Positions 33,220 to 45,344 of a stretch of 64,000 nucleotides of DNA are shown here, in pieces. The notes under the pieces are model-generated. The model made no database searches and had not been told where the DNA came from. It was given only the letters and a program-made list of their open reading frames with translations. The position numbers were made by a program, and so were the translations under genes. Origin of the DNA: Dermatemys mawii (Eukaryota; Chordata; Testudines; Dermatemydidae); NCBI GenBank assembly GCA_007922305.1, contig ML677348.1:17251442-17315441 (forward strand), written 5' to 3'. Position 1 is the first letter of the stretch, and the number at the start of each line of letters is the position of its first letter.

Positions 33220-36200
33220 GTATAACCCTGACCTGTTTTCATTTGTGATGGTAGCTTCCCAAGAATCCCTCATATCAAAGACTCTGTAAAGAACATGAAC
33301 TGTGCTTGTTCTCCATGTATCTTAGTAGTCACGCACATTGCACACAGCACATCAATATACAAACAAACAAAAAAATCTTCCAAAATGGGAACAAGTTTGG
33401 TTATTAAGAATGGGAATGTTTCTGAAATGTGGAATTTAGTTTACCTGACACAGATTACTAACTGCTCTATATTATGTTGTTCTGATGCTTTCCTAAGCTT
33501 TCCAGTTCAGCGTGCCTGGCCTGGCTTTTAAAGAAATAGACCAGTTCTTGCACCTTTTAATCATTTTGTGGTTTTCCTCTGGCTGAAATTCTTGAACTCT
33601 ATCCTAATTAGTAATTAAACCCTCTCTCTTGCTCTTCATAGCAGAGGAGTGCAAGCAAGACCATTTGGAAGAGAGCATTTCTTTCTTCCTCGGTTTCTAA
33701 AGGTATGTCAGCTTGGCCGCTGCCTAACACTCTGATCTTTGAGGGTCTGATCCTGTGGAGTTGAGAGAATTCAGTATCACACTGGACCAGGCTCTGCAAT
33801 AGATTGATAACATGAAACAGAAATCAAACATTTGTAAGGCTGAGTGAAACTAAGCTTGAAAGGTAGCTAGATGCTTTCCTGTTGCAAGGAATATGTTATT
33901 AGTTTTAATTCTCTCTCTCTCTCTCTCTCAATTTACATATGTACAGAAACACTTTGAAAGCTCTAGTAAGATATTTTACAAGATCACTGGTACAGGAACA
34001 GAATCTCTTGTATCAGTTCAGTTGTGTTCTTTATTAGTCCCATTGTGGAATTTTGGCTCATCGCTGCTTTGTCCATAGTGAGATGATAGAAAAGGCTGAT
34101 GCCACTGCTGTTGTTGCATAGAGCTTGTTTATAAAAAGTAATTTTATCAGCTGCTGCCAGACATACACACCCACTGAGACAAGAGAGATTAGTCTTGTCT
34201 GGGGAAAAGAATAGATAAGACCTGTTCTAAACTCTTTGGAGGGCTAATATTTCTATTACCTGTATAAAATACTTACAGTAAGTGAATGTTAATTGGAATA
34301 TTGACCTTGTTGCAGTAAATGTGTGTAAGTGATCCTTTACTTATTTAATGTTATGTATTATTTCTTTGGATGTATGAAAATGTATTGTTTCTTTTATCTT
34401 ACACAATAGTTTACTTCTGTTTTAAGGACTGTCCATAAATCACTTAATGCATTAGGGAATAGGTGGGGCCTCAATTTTGCATGTTTATTTCAGTGTTACA
34501 AAGTATTACAAGGGATGGGTGCGTCTTGAACATCACCAAACTATATGTTATATAATTCGTGGACACCCCCTTAGCATATATATTACTAGTACCTGTCTAG
34601 GACACTAAATTTTTTTTTTTTTTGGTAAGGATTTCTTTTTCTCCCTGGGTAATAATCATCAACAATATGATGGTCATAAAATAGTGCTAAGAATTTGAAT
34701 CTTACCCCATACTATAGAATTCAGACTTCATCATCTGTGGTCTTTCCCTCATGCTACCATGTTGGGAGATCTGCTACCATGCTACCGTGTTGGGAGATCT
34801 GACAGCACTCTACTCCCTGGATGTGATTAAAACATGATACAATCTTGCAGTGTAGACCAGAGAGAATCCTGTTCCAACAGCAGTTGTATGCTATGTTTGG
34901 AGGGACATGTCATAGTTTATAGTCACAATTAAAACATAGTTCAGTCTGTCTATATTGCCAGACCAAAACTAATCACGTTTTCAGCATGTCAGGGGACTAC
35001 AGCGGGGGAACCAAATTATACAGCATGGGAGCAGTAATTAGACTGCTGAGATCACATTAGAACCTTTGAGTTGAGGGTGTATGAGTAACTCCCTTGATCC
35101 TTAGGGGCCTGCAAGAATAACAGAACATTGTGTTTTTATTTTACATCCAGGCATCCCAGCACTTATGGGATGAGGGATCGGTTGTTTGGATGGGATGGTC
35201 AATGACTGACTGAGAGAATCATCTTTTCCACACAAACTATGCTACCACTCTCCAGTGGGGTGATCCCAACATGTTTCACTTTCCTTTGTGCGTAAGAAGA
35301 CTTGAAGAGATTTTGTCAACAGCAATAGGCTCAAAATTTAACATACCCATTTTCCTTAAATTTAGTGAAAAAGTCAGTGTAATTTTGTTTGTTTAAGCAA
35401 ATGCGTCCCCTAACTTGACAAATGCTAAACCCGCCAGCATATATGCAACATTAATGTTCAGAAATCAAATCTTAAAACTTCAGGAGAGGCCAGCAGGGAA
35501 GGTCATCCATGCTGTGAATTCTTTTACTTTGGCTCCAGTACTGCTCCAAACTAGAGCCAAGAGCAAAACTCTCATTGACTTCTATTGTATTTTTTACATT
35601 AATAGCAAAAGTAACATGTTAAGGTTCACTTCTAGGTAGCAAAACAAGATAAGAAAATACAACACATACACTGAAGTCAGGTTAAAGTTGTGGAAGCAAT
35701 CTTCACTGTTTGGGGATTTCCTGGTTTTGAATGCTTGATTACTTCAAGGTAATGCTACTTTAACATTATATTTTGGCTCTTAGTTTCCTTTATTTATTAA
35801 CAACAAAAGAAATCCAGAGCCATTTGGCATGGGGATTGTTGGCTTCCCTGGGGATTTTACAGGTTCCTTGATCCAGAGCCATTTGGCTTTTTCCATATTT
35901 TTGTACTCATTTTTGCAAAACGAAAACATGGATCAACTGATTTAGCTCACACTTAAGAAAATAAAATAACAGTTACCTTTTGGGATAAAGGCTGACCCTG
36001 GAAAATGTCAGCTCACAAGGAATTTGACCAGAAAGTAGCTGGTAAAGAGAGGTGCACTGTAAGCCACTCATATATATGGAGGGGACTATTCAGCTGCAAG
36101 AATATGTGTTTAATAAGAGGCACCTTGCTTTATTCAGTCATAATGAAAGTGACAAACTTATTAAAACAGTCCCAGTGGAGCTCACGTGTTATAGTGGATT

Positions 36201-37200
36201 AGCAAATCACCTTCCACCTCTGAAAATGGGGGATCCAATTCAGATTTGGGACACAAGTGAAAATAAATTTATTTATCTCTTGGCTTCTTTTATTCCCTAT
36301 CATAAAACCACCATACAGTGTCGGACAATTCAAGGCTGATGTACAGTGTGCCACTCAAGAGCATGGCATGGAGTATTGGCAGTGGAGCTGGTTGAAGAGT
36401 GCAAAGAAAAATGTCAACTTTTTCATGAGAAACAAGTGACAGGTTTGCCCTGCTAAATCACCAGTTCAGATACTTTGATGCTCATAAATATTAGGATGAC
36501 ATCTGGTTTGCTTGTGAATCCCAAAAGTTTGTAGCCTGAGTGATTATTTGTACCTGAAGCGTGAGATATATTGGTTTTTGTTCTCCTGTTAAGGAGTTCC
36601 AATCTCCCAAGGAGGGAGCAGAAAGAATGTCATGTGACTTGGGTGATCTATCACACAGCATGAAGAATGAGTAGTGTGTGACTGAAGTGAACACTTCATG
36701 AACAGCCCACAGGCTCAAATTTGTTCCCCTGCACCTTTAAGAATAACCAGTCAATTCACTGAAATCAGAACTGGCTCATGACGGATTTAAGAGCCTCGTT
36801 GATTGAAGCATTCGTTCTGAATAAATGCTTCAATCAGCTCTAATTAGCAGAACTGCCTGGGAAGAAGCTTACACTCTACTTAGCTGCTGAAAGGATAAGA
36901 CCAGGTCTATTAGTCTCTTTCTTTTATTAACACTTAATTAACAACTACATTTAAAAAACAAATGTAAAAAGGACTCTTCCCAACAAACCAGTCGCATTGT
37001 TTCATGGTGACAGTTGCAGTAGATGTCACTGAATAGTCCCCTTTGTAACTGTAACCCATCTGGAGTCTTCACTGTCTTTTCACCTTTGCTTCCTATGATA
37101 CACAGGTAACTTCTGTCTTAGAACAGCTAATCTTGGCAAACAGATTGTTACGAGTGTCATTAGCTGTTGAACACTGCGTGCGCCTGCCTGGAACGACATC
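33220..37200. other. Long unique AT-rich stretch, no gene seen
   Basis: No exon or recognised transposon in about 4 kb. Contains a (TC)n tract at 33910-33929, a poly-T tract near 34610, a 28-bp tandem duplication at 34750-34801 and a 17-bp direct repeat (35812-35828 and 35871-35887). Confidence 0.5.
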
Positions 37201-37204
37201 ACAT

Positions 37205-37450
37205 GCAGTAATATAGGATGTGTTGCCACGGTAGCGCTGATGACGGCTGGGAGCCCCAGGCCCTTTTAAATCGCATGGGTGGGCTGCAGGGCTTCTTGGC
37301 ACATGCAACTGCTCCGGGCCCTGCACTTTGGGGGCCCCCCTGGGCCACTGCGATTGGCCAGCCAGTGTGGTTGGTCCCAGAAGTGACGGATTTGTCAAGT
37401 ACACCTTGCCCCCCACACCCCTAGGGACGGCCGTGGCCCTGGAGCCCAGA
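37205..37450. repeat. GC-rich interspersed repeat, class unknown
   Basis: The sudden rise in GC and the ending 'ctagggacggccgtggccct' resemble the right end of a GC-rich DNA transposon, but no matching left end was found. Confidence 0.35.
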
Positions 37451-37530
37451 ACTGCTATCAGTGGAATACCAGTGCATTGGAAGCAAGTGGCCAGTGAGGT
37501 TTACTGATATCTATTTGCTTATTTATAGCT

Positions 37531-37628
37531 AGGGCCCTATCAAATTCACAGCCATGAAAAATGTGTCATGGACGATGAAATCTGGTTATTGTAGGCGGGT
37601 TGCAGTATTGCTCCCTTACGTCTGTGCT
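37531..37628. mobile_element. Left end of 'AGGGCCCTA' DNA transposon
   Basis: 'agggccctatcaaattcaca' and 'gccatgaaaaatgtgtcatg' are the terminal sequence of a family I recognise from turtles. The copy is cut by the hAT at 37629 and resumes at 38003. A right-half copy is at 49075-49355. Confidence 0.6.
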
Positions 37629-37994
37629 CACAGGTGCTGACTTTTCAATGGTCCGGGGGCTGCTCTGCCTCAGGCAGCCCCCACGCTCCATTCCCTTCCC
37701 TCAAGGCCACACTCCTTCCCTGCCCCCGCTCCTGCCTCACTCCACCTCTTCCTGCTTCTGCCGAGCACACAACATCCTCATTCCTCTGCCCTCTGCCCCA
37801 ACCTCCTGCACACTACAAAACAGTTGATTGAAGCAGGAGGGAGGTGCTGATTAGTGGGGCCTGCTGGCGGGCAGGAGGTGTTGGGGGGGGGAGTGGGAGG
37901 TGCTGATGGGGAGCTGCCAGTGGGTGCTCAGCACCCATCATTTTTTCCCTGTGGTTGCTGCAGCCCCAAAGAACCCACGGAGTCGGCACCTATG
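37629..37994. mobile_element. hAT-type element, 366 bp, nested
   Basis: Ends CACAGGTGCTGAC and 'gtcggcacctatg' are inverted repeats. Flanks TCTGTGCT (37621-37628) and TTTGTGTT (37995-38002) agree at 6 of 8, and the sequence on both sides joins into one host element. Right portion: 'ggtgctcagcacccatcatt'. Non-coding; the C-rich frames at 37600-37831 are artefacts. Confidence 0.65.
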
Positions 37995-38002
37995 TTTGTG
38001 TT

Positions 38003-38125
38003 GCCTTCAGAGCTGGATGGCTGCAGAGTGGCGGCTGCTGCGTGCGTGCCCAGCTTTGAAGTCAGTACCATTGCCGGCAGCAAGGCAGAAGTGAGGGTGG
38101 CATGGTATGGGGGAGTTGTCACGTT
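38003..38125. mobile_element. Continuation of the 'AGGGCCCTA' element
   Basis: 'gccttcagagctggatggct' and 'aaggcagaagtgagggtggc' are internal sequence of the family whose left end is at 37531. The right terminus is not present here. Confidence 0.5.
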
Positions 38126-38139
38126 TGGGGGGGGGCAGG

Positions 38140-38499
38140 GCTGGTTTTATGGGTGGGCACTGTGAGCTCGCCTCGCCTCAAATTTACCCCCATTCCAACT
38201 CCGCCCCCCTTCCCCTATTGGACCCCCCTCCCCAAATCCCCACCCCAGCCCCGCCTCCTCCCCTGATCACGCTGTGTTCCCCCTCCTCCCCCCTCCCTCC
38301 CAGTCACGTGAAACAGCTGCTTTGCGACGCAAGTGCTGGGAGCTGGGGGAAATAGCAGGCACGCGGCACACTCAGGGAAGAAGGCAGAAGGGAAGCAGAG
38401 GTGAGCTGGGTGGGGAGCTGCTGGTGGGTGCAGAGCACCCACCAATTTTTCCCCGTGGGTGCTCTAGCCTGGAGCACCCACGGAATCGGCGCCTATATG
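38140..38499. mobile_element. Second copy of the 'AGGTGC' hAT family, boundaries approximate
   Basis: The right end reads 'gagcacccacggaatcggcg' then 'cctatatg', like 37950-37994. The left end is obscured by C-rich sequence. Confidence 0.5.
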
Positions 38500-38504
38500 T
38501 GATT

Positions 38505-38615
38505 GTGGAGAAGCATCTCCTTCCTTAGAGGTTTTTAAGGTCAGGCTTGACAAGTTCTGGCTGGGATGATTTAGCTGGGATTGGTCCTGCTTTGAGCAGG
38601 GGGTTGGACTAGATG
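38505..38615 (+). repeat. CR1 3' fragment, first of a tandem pair
   Basis: 'ctccttccttagaggttttt', 'ttgacaagttctggctggga' and 'gagcagggggttggactaga' are the CR1 3' end. It stops just before the terminal block and is followed at once by a second CR1. Confidence 0.8.
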
Positions 38616-38997
38616 GGATTGTTTAGTCTACAGAAGAGAAGACTGAGGAGAAATTTGATAGCTGCTTTCAACTACCTGAAAGGGGGTTCTAAAGAGGATG
38701 CTAGACTGTTCTCAGTGGTACCAGATGACAGAACAAGGATTAATGGTCTCAAGTTGCAGTGGGGAAGGTTTAGGTTGGATATTAGGAAAAACTTTTTCAC
38801 TAGGAGGGTGGTGAAGCATTAGAATGGGTTACCTAGGGAGGTGGTAGAATCTCCTTCCTTAGAGATTTTTAAGGTCAGGCTTGACAAAGCCCTGGCTGGG
38901 ACGATTTAGTTGGGGATTGATCCTGCTTTGAGCAGGGGGTTGGACTAGATGACCTCCTGAGGTCCCTTCCAACCCGGATATTCTATGATTCTATGAC
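38616..38997 (+). pseudogene. CR1 LINE 3' end, second of a tandem pair
   Basis: Starts within ORF2 ('ttgtttagtctacagaagag'). The frame 38613-38822 encodes [28 protein letters not shown], and [10 protein letters not shown]. It ends in the canonical 'gacctcctgaggtcccttcc' and 'attctatgattctatga' tail. 5'-truncated and dead. Confidence 0.88.
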
Positions 38998-38999
38998 AG

Positions 39000-41118
39000 T
39001 TCCTTACATTTGGAAATTCCCCTTCTCCCAGCAACAGTGTTGGAGACATTGGTGTAAACTGTTCCTCAGTTCCAAAATGCACTGGTACAATTGTAAAGTG
39101 TGCAGTGCCTTGGCACATCAGGATGGTCCTGTCAAGACAGAGTAGCTGTGTGGAAGTGCTAAACCACTGCAGGGCAAGTATTGGACCACATCATTCCATG
39201 GAGTCACGGTCCTTCCTTGCAATGGTTTCCTTGCTCCGTAGTAGTAGCCATGTCATGAGAGAAAGGAGGGTAGAAGTATGCCAGAGCTGGTGAGCTACTC
39301 TTGAGTACCCACTAGGAATTGACTGTATGGTGGTGCTCAGAGGTTCTCTTTCACCTTCTCTCACCAAAGAGTTACATTGTAAATTCATGTTCAGGTGCAG
39401 GGTGGGGCAGGGGATTAAAAGGCACAAACAGTAGCCCAGAGGTAGAGGGGTGGCTGAAAGCTTGTGAGCCCCCACTGAGGCTGACCTCATTTCTTGCTTC
39501 AGGGTAGCAAAAGCTCCCTTAGTTCAAACTCTTTGCTGGGTAGTAACTGAGCCTGAAAGGAAGAGTGTAGGCTTGGGTGCCTGAGGCTGTCTGCTGCAAA
39601 AAAAACCAAAAAAAAAGAACCCAAAATGTTCTTGTCACATGACAATGGCAAAGCGTCACACACAGAGCTACTCTAACACTGACAAAGGCACTCTGTTAGC
39701 ATAAGGGAAATGCTATTATCCTGAAAGTGCCTCTCTCTGCTTTTACTGCAGAGCACCTGGATACACTTTGTCACAGCTCCCCTCCTACCTGCTTGCCTCT
39801 AGAGTTTAAAGAAATTGTACATCCCCACAGTGTCTTTGCCTATGAGAGGTATACGCCATCTCTGTCTTGTGCCAACTCCAGTTTTAAGCAGAATATATTC
39901 CTCCCCTCCACCCCAATCAATGTTATGTCCTAAGCTGAGCAAGGACATTAGATAGACTCTTCCAAACAAACAAGCAGGCTTTTTCAACAAGAAGAATTTC
40001 ATGCATTTGCTGACTTTAACCAACAAGATTCCTCTCCTTCCTGAGCCCCATATAGAATGTTTTGTTATCAAATACAAAACATGACACGCAGAGTTAGAAA
40101 TGCCACCAAGCTGGTTTTGCACAGACAATCCTGTTTTGACCTAGACAACCTGGTTTTTGACCCTCTTGGCCCAGGCTGGGTTGAGTCTCAGGCACAGCCT
40201 ACACAGTTGACTCTGTTCTGGATGTTTTAAATATTTTAATTTAATCTCCTAATGTGTTTTTTTTTCAGATACAATATAACGAGTGCACTGAATAAGTTCA
40301 TGCTGGGTCTAGAGATATTACTGTTTCCAACAAGGCTACCTTTATTTATTATAGAAAATACCATTTGTTAGAGTCCACCATAACTCAAGAACTAGAAAGC
40401 AGCCTGTAAGTGGTACCCCTGTACATTTGCCAAACAGCTCAATATGTCCTGTAAGTGTCGCAGTTTCCCATCCCCTTGCAAGAGCCCTACCAATTTTCAA
40501 AGCACATATGAGGCATGTCTAGGCTGCCTTACTCTATGATTCCTGCCTACCCCTGAAGCCATGAACTGTCAGAAGCAGCCCCTGCCTGTTTGCTGCCACA
40601 TCACTCTCCTGCTCTGAGCTCCAAAGGCAAACAGTTGTGGCCATCAGTCTCTGTCCTAAAGTTAGCAGCCTGATCTCTCCAGTTGATACCTATTTATACT
40701 GTGGTGCTGGGTCCTTTCAGCTCAGCACTTCATCTTCCCTGATCTCGCTGTATTCTTCTTGTTCATGGTTGTCGTAATGAGGGAGGAGTCCAGTGGATGC
40801 TAGGTGTGATGGCCTGGTTTGCACAGCCTTTGAGCTTGCGCTGGCTCTGGCTGATGTAATGAAACTAAGCTTTCCTAGCCCTGTGCTTGGAGCCTCTCGC
40901 ACAGAGAGCCATAAGGTCTGTCCTGCAAAGCTCTGGCTTATGACCTTGGCCTTCCAGTCACATTCAGCAGGAAGGAATCGACAACTGATCTTTCAGTCAG
41001 AGTGGAAAATGGGGAGCATGCAGCATGGGGATGCTTGGTCAGTCAAGGCTGTGTTGGACTCTGTTCAAAGGGCCCTCTGTCACAATGTGCTTTCTGTCCA
41101 CTTTCAAAGGCACTGGAG
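39000..41118. other. Unique DNA, no gene seen
   Basis: No exon recognised. A 121-codon plus frame (40793-41158) and a 109-codon minus frame (39799-40128) show no known domain. Confidence 0.5.
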
Positions 41119-41123
41119 CCTTA

Positions 41124-41799
41124 GGGCTTGGTTACACTGGCACTTTATAGCGCTATAAAGCCCCAACGAGCGCTATAACCTCCTCCCCGTCCACATTGGC
41201 AAGGCACGTAGAGCGCTATAACCGCGGAGTTATAGCGCTCCTCGTAATCCACCTCCACACGGGGAATAAGGGCTGTAGCACAGCTGCTGTAGCGCTACAG
41301 CAAGAATGTGGACACTCACTGCGCTACAAGTGATCTCTTGAAATGCCTAGAGCCATTTAAGGCAATTGACGTCTCTTCCCTTTGTTTTGAACTCGGCTGG
41401 AGGAATGCGGAAGTACCTCTTTAGAGTTTCTCTCTTAACTCGGCAGATAAGCAGTGCAAATGTTTAAGGAGGGAGCCTGTGTGAAAACAAAGCCTTCTGT
41501 GAACGGAGGCTCACTGACAGGCTTTCAGAAGAATGGAAAAACCACTGTCTCTCTCCCTCCACATACACACAACGCGTCCCCCCTCACCCCCCTCGTTTAA
41601 AAAGCACGTTGCACCCAGCTGAATGCTGGGATACCTGCCCTAATGCGCTGCTCTTAATGCCGCATTAAGTGCCCCAAATGTGGCCATGCTATACCGCTGG
41701 CGCGTCTGAGTGTGGACATACAATGGCGCTATACATATTACTGTATAAGGGGACCTCTATAAACAATAGCGCTATAATCTTGTAAGTGTAACCATACCC
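41124..41799. mobile_element. Harbinger/PIF-type element, 676 bp, TTA target site
   Basis: Ends GGGCTTGGTTACACTGGCAC and 'aagtgtaaccataccc' are inverted repeats, flanked by TTA on both sides (41121-41123 and 41800-41802), as for PIF/Harbinger. The subterminal regions hold many 'agcgctata'/'tagcgctac' palindromes. No DDE transposase or Myb frame is seen, so it is non-autonomous. Confidence 0.82.
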
Positions 41800-41804
41800 T
41801 TAGG

Positions 41805-42630
41805 CAGCAGCACTCTCTCTGTTCTGTGGAGAAGGAATGTTGCCCTTCTGCCCCCGCCCCCCTCGCCCCCCCCCCAGATCAGATACTGTATCTACAAAGA
41901 CATGCCCCACTGGTGCTTTCAGGACCAGAACTGTGGGAAGTGGCCATCCCTCGGAGGTAGAGTGTGAGTCGCTCTTCAAATATTTAGGACACCACAGAGT
42001 TCACCCTGACAAAATTCAACAGCTACCACATGCTGGTATTAAGAAACACCACACCATAGCTCATTTCTCCACTATGGCCATGCTGCACGGCTTCAGGGAG
42101 CCATTTATTTGCAAGTTTCTCTTCTGCCACATCCCCTTATCCTGACCATGCCCCGTCTCCAAAAAGCCGCCCCTCGTATGCCCCCTCGTTTATGCTAGGT
42201 GTGGGGCAGGCTGACATAGGAGGCAGCAAACCTGCCTTTCTCAGCTGTCCACCAGCAGAGGGTTCCTTCACAGGAGAAATTCTCCACGTGTCATCTCTGA
42301 CGGCTTTAAGGCCACTTCGTACTGCTTATGCTCAGTGGACTGCACAATCTGTCCCTTTAGTTAGAACAGGGAACAACTCAGATGCTGTCAGGTAACTAAC
42401 TGTTGGGCTACAATGACTGTAATTCTGGCCACGATACTGGACATTTACATTGCACTTTTCATCCCAAAAGAGCCACCAAGTGCCTTGTATCATTGATACG
42501 CTATGTACACTGGGAACACGTAGACAGTTTCTTCTGTTTTGAGATTTCTACTGGTATGAGAGAGCCCCTTCGTCCCATACCTGCTGAACACCCCTGGAAC
42601 CAGCGATGTGTATCCAGACAAAAGAAACTT
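41805..42630. other. No gene seen
   Basis: Starts with a C-rich tract near 41860. Plus frames at 41837-42145 (102 codons) and 42403-42702 (99 codons) have no recognised domain. The text around 42440 resembles an old SINE but too weakly to call. Confidence 0.4.
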
Positions 42631-42634
42631 AAGT

Positions 42635-42840
42635 GCAACTGTAACCCACACGCCTCCAGGGTGCGGTGTTCTGGCCCATCTAGTGGCACCGAGACCACTT
42701 AGAGAGAGAAAATGAGTTTGCTCTACAGCCGTAGCTAACAGGCAGTTGGCTTTTAGCTCATGCAGTAGAGGCTCATGCAATGAGGTCCTAGGTTCAATCC
42801 CGCCTACTGACGGCCGGGGGTCTGTGAGCATTACACAATC
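42635..42840 (+). repeat. tRNA-derived SINE
   Basis: 'tagctcatgcagtagaggct' is a box A-like segment and 'ggttcaatccc' a box B, at tRNA-like spacing, so the 3' half derives from a Pol III gene. Upstream 'gtaacccacacgcctccagg' and 'ccatctagtggcaccgagac' belong to the same family. The cloverleaf is not intact, and it is not a tRNA gene. Confidence 0.6.
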
Positions 42841-42844
42841 ACTT

Positions 42845-44620
42845 CACCCATCTCTGAAATGCAGCTACCCTGAAGAGAAACCCAGCATCTATCTCCCTGG
42901 TGCACAATAACACACCATCACGCTTTAGGGAAATACACTGTATCCAATTAGAACTGTATGAAGAATTCAGATGGGCACAAAGTAATTACCTAAATTAGAA
43001 TATGTCCAAGGGATTAACACACTTTATCATTCTGCGTATCTATTAACATTCTTTATCTACCATTGGTTGTTCCCATGGCAATAATGAAGAAACACTATTA
43101 AACACAGTTTCCAGAACTGAAAGAGGTTTTTTTCAAGCCAACCATCTGAAATAAAAGCTTGTCTTCTCTCTTCATTTCCTCCAGTTTCAGGTCACAACTA
43201 ATCTTTACAACATTTTAAAATCTTAAACTGCTACATCAAACACTTTTTAAATTTCATTTTACATGCCTGAATGAATCCTAATTAGTGCCTAAAATAGTAC
43301 ATTTGGGGCAAAAACAGCTTTTTCCACAGCAGACCTACGACCCACCTGTAAAGTATTCTGTCCATCCCATCAGCATAAGCTTTTCCTGTTTGGGGATACT
43401 ACTCCTCATCTGCCTCAAAAGTGTGCTATGAAGCTGTCTTAATTAGCCTGGTTACCTAAACATTTCCTGTTCGCTTAATACAACTGTTGCCTGCTTCCTT
43501 TAGGCCTGTTTCCTATCTCCCCTTTTCCTCTATCTATCCAGAACACTCTCAGAGGCCAGCACTGGAGATCTGCCATAGTGATACTATGCCAAAGTTGTAC
43601 CAATTCTGAAGCCTGTGGCAGCATTACGTGACATGGTATGTATTGGAACATTGCCCTGTAAATTCTCCAGTGTGATTTTTGTCTGGGCAAGGAATGTGAT
43701 CCCTGCAGCCAAACGACTTTGCATGGTGATCTCATTTGGTTCCCCTAAACTATGCCATGGAGAGACAATCTGGAGAGTTAAAGAAAGTAGCTGCTAGTAC
43801 TTCAGTGGGTTGCACACTGTATTATTCGATTGCATCCCACAGTGTGCAAGGTCTTATCTGTGATTTATCAGACACAGAATATCAAGGCTTTGTACTTAAC
43901 AACACAGTTCATTTTAAAAAATAGCTTCCAGCACAAATTACTGCAATCGCCTAGAAACTAAGAGTGGCAGCCAGGCCCCAATGAAGAAACAATGACGTAA
44001 CAAAGAGGCCTACAAGTCACAGAGCTCTTCTCATAGTTTTATGGGACTTCTACAGACAAATAAAAACTACCTTGCGCCCATTAAAACATCAGCCAAAACA
44101 TGATAGCCTTGATATTGTTGAGTCTGAAGCAGAATGTAAACATGCTACTGGTAACGCCAGCTGAAATAGCTGCCTTTGCGTGACCTTCAGAGTGGTAACA
44201 CAACAGGTCACATGCCTCATTATTATTGTTTTCAGCCTCCTCACTATAATTTCTAAACTACATGCCAGATAAGCAAAATTGCCTCCCTCTGAGTTGATTT
44301 TGAATGGCTTTATTTGTAAAGTAATAGGGTGTCTGTTGGCATACATGAGTCTCATTCACATACATTGGTGCTAATTACAGGAGACTATATTGAGCAGCTA
44401 TCCTTCAAGCACTTAATAGTCATGATTAATGTGAAAAATTTTCCATCCTGCCTTAGAAATAACTACCAGCTAGGTTGAGACGTTCTATTTATTGGTGTAG
44501 CCAGGCTCATTTGAATATGCTTTAAATCACATTCAGGGTGAATCTGCTGGTGCATATAATCTGCTGTAAATGATCAGACTGATAGTGTGTGTTAAGGAGA
44601 CAAGCGCCTCGCTTTAATGA
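42845..44620. other. Unique AT-rich DNA, no gene seen
   Basis: No exon or repeat recognised; frames on both strands near 43475-43924 have no identifiable domain. Confidence 0.5.
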
Positions 44621-44624
44621 AACA

Positions 44625-44700
44625 AAGTGGGTGAGGAAATATCTTTTATTGGACAAGCTTTCGAGCTACACAGGGCTCTTCTTCGGACAAGTCAATAAAG
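44625..44700 (+). repeat. Fragment of fold-back repeat family 2
   Basis: 'gtgggtgaggaaatatcttt' and 'gagctacacagggctcttct' match the element at 51959-52206. One arm only. Confidence 0.65.
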
Positions 44701-44704
44701 GGAA

Positions 44705-45080
44705 AGACCCTGGGTTTCCAGCCTAATGAAAGGAGCCTCAGGTGTTGAAAAGTACAAATGCTAATGCTCTGAATTGCACTCTGTGCAAGGACTTTTACTC
44801 AGTAAGGTTGGAAAACTCTTTAAAGTGTGAATCACTCCATTCCGCTAAAAGCTTCTGTTCATTGTTTGCACATCAGCGTAAACATCTGATGACAGGAAAA
44901 AGATCATTTGCATCTCATCACCTGAGGACTCTGAATGTTTCTTTTATTTTCAATGATTCACTTACGGTTATGTCACAGGGGGGTTTTTATGCCTGTTTTA
45001 TAACATCCCATTTTTCTATGGCGGCTGTGGCTGGTCTTTTAATTATCTCATCCTCTGAATGTTTGACACTGCATGACATA
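44705..45080. other. No gene seen
   Basis: The 160-codon frame 44742-45224 begins here and runs into the next transposon. It has no recognisable domain. Confidence 0.4.
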
Positions 45081-45085
45081 GGCTA

Positions 45086-45340
45086 TGGCTGTGTCTACAT
45101 TACGGCCCTTCCAGCTGCAATTGTTCTGCTGTTGATGGGAAAGAGCTCACTCCCCAGCATAATTACATACCCCCAACAAGCAGCAGTAGCTATGTTGGAA
45201 GGAGACACTAGTCTGCCAACATAGCACTGTGCACACCGGCACATTTGTTGGTAAAATTTTGTCAGTTGGGGGGCATTTTTTTTCACGTCCCTGGCCAACA
45301 AAAGTTTTGCTGACAAAAGAACTAGTGTAGACAAAACTTG
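45086..45340. mobile_element. Harbinger-like element
   Basis: Left end 'tggctgtgtctacattacgg' and right end 'actagtgtagac' are imperfect inverted repeats of the 'tgtctacact' type. Boundaries are approximate. Confidence 0.55.
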
Positions 45341-45344
45341 CAGC

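Noticed and set aside
42735..42810. Possible tRNA gene
   Set aside because: Box A- and B-like segments are present, but the cloverleaf is broken and the surroundings match a SINE family.
44742..45224. 160-codon plus-strand ORF, among the longest outside known transposons
   Set aside because: Its last third is a Harbinger-like element, the composition is not protein-like, and no domain or splice context is visible.
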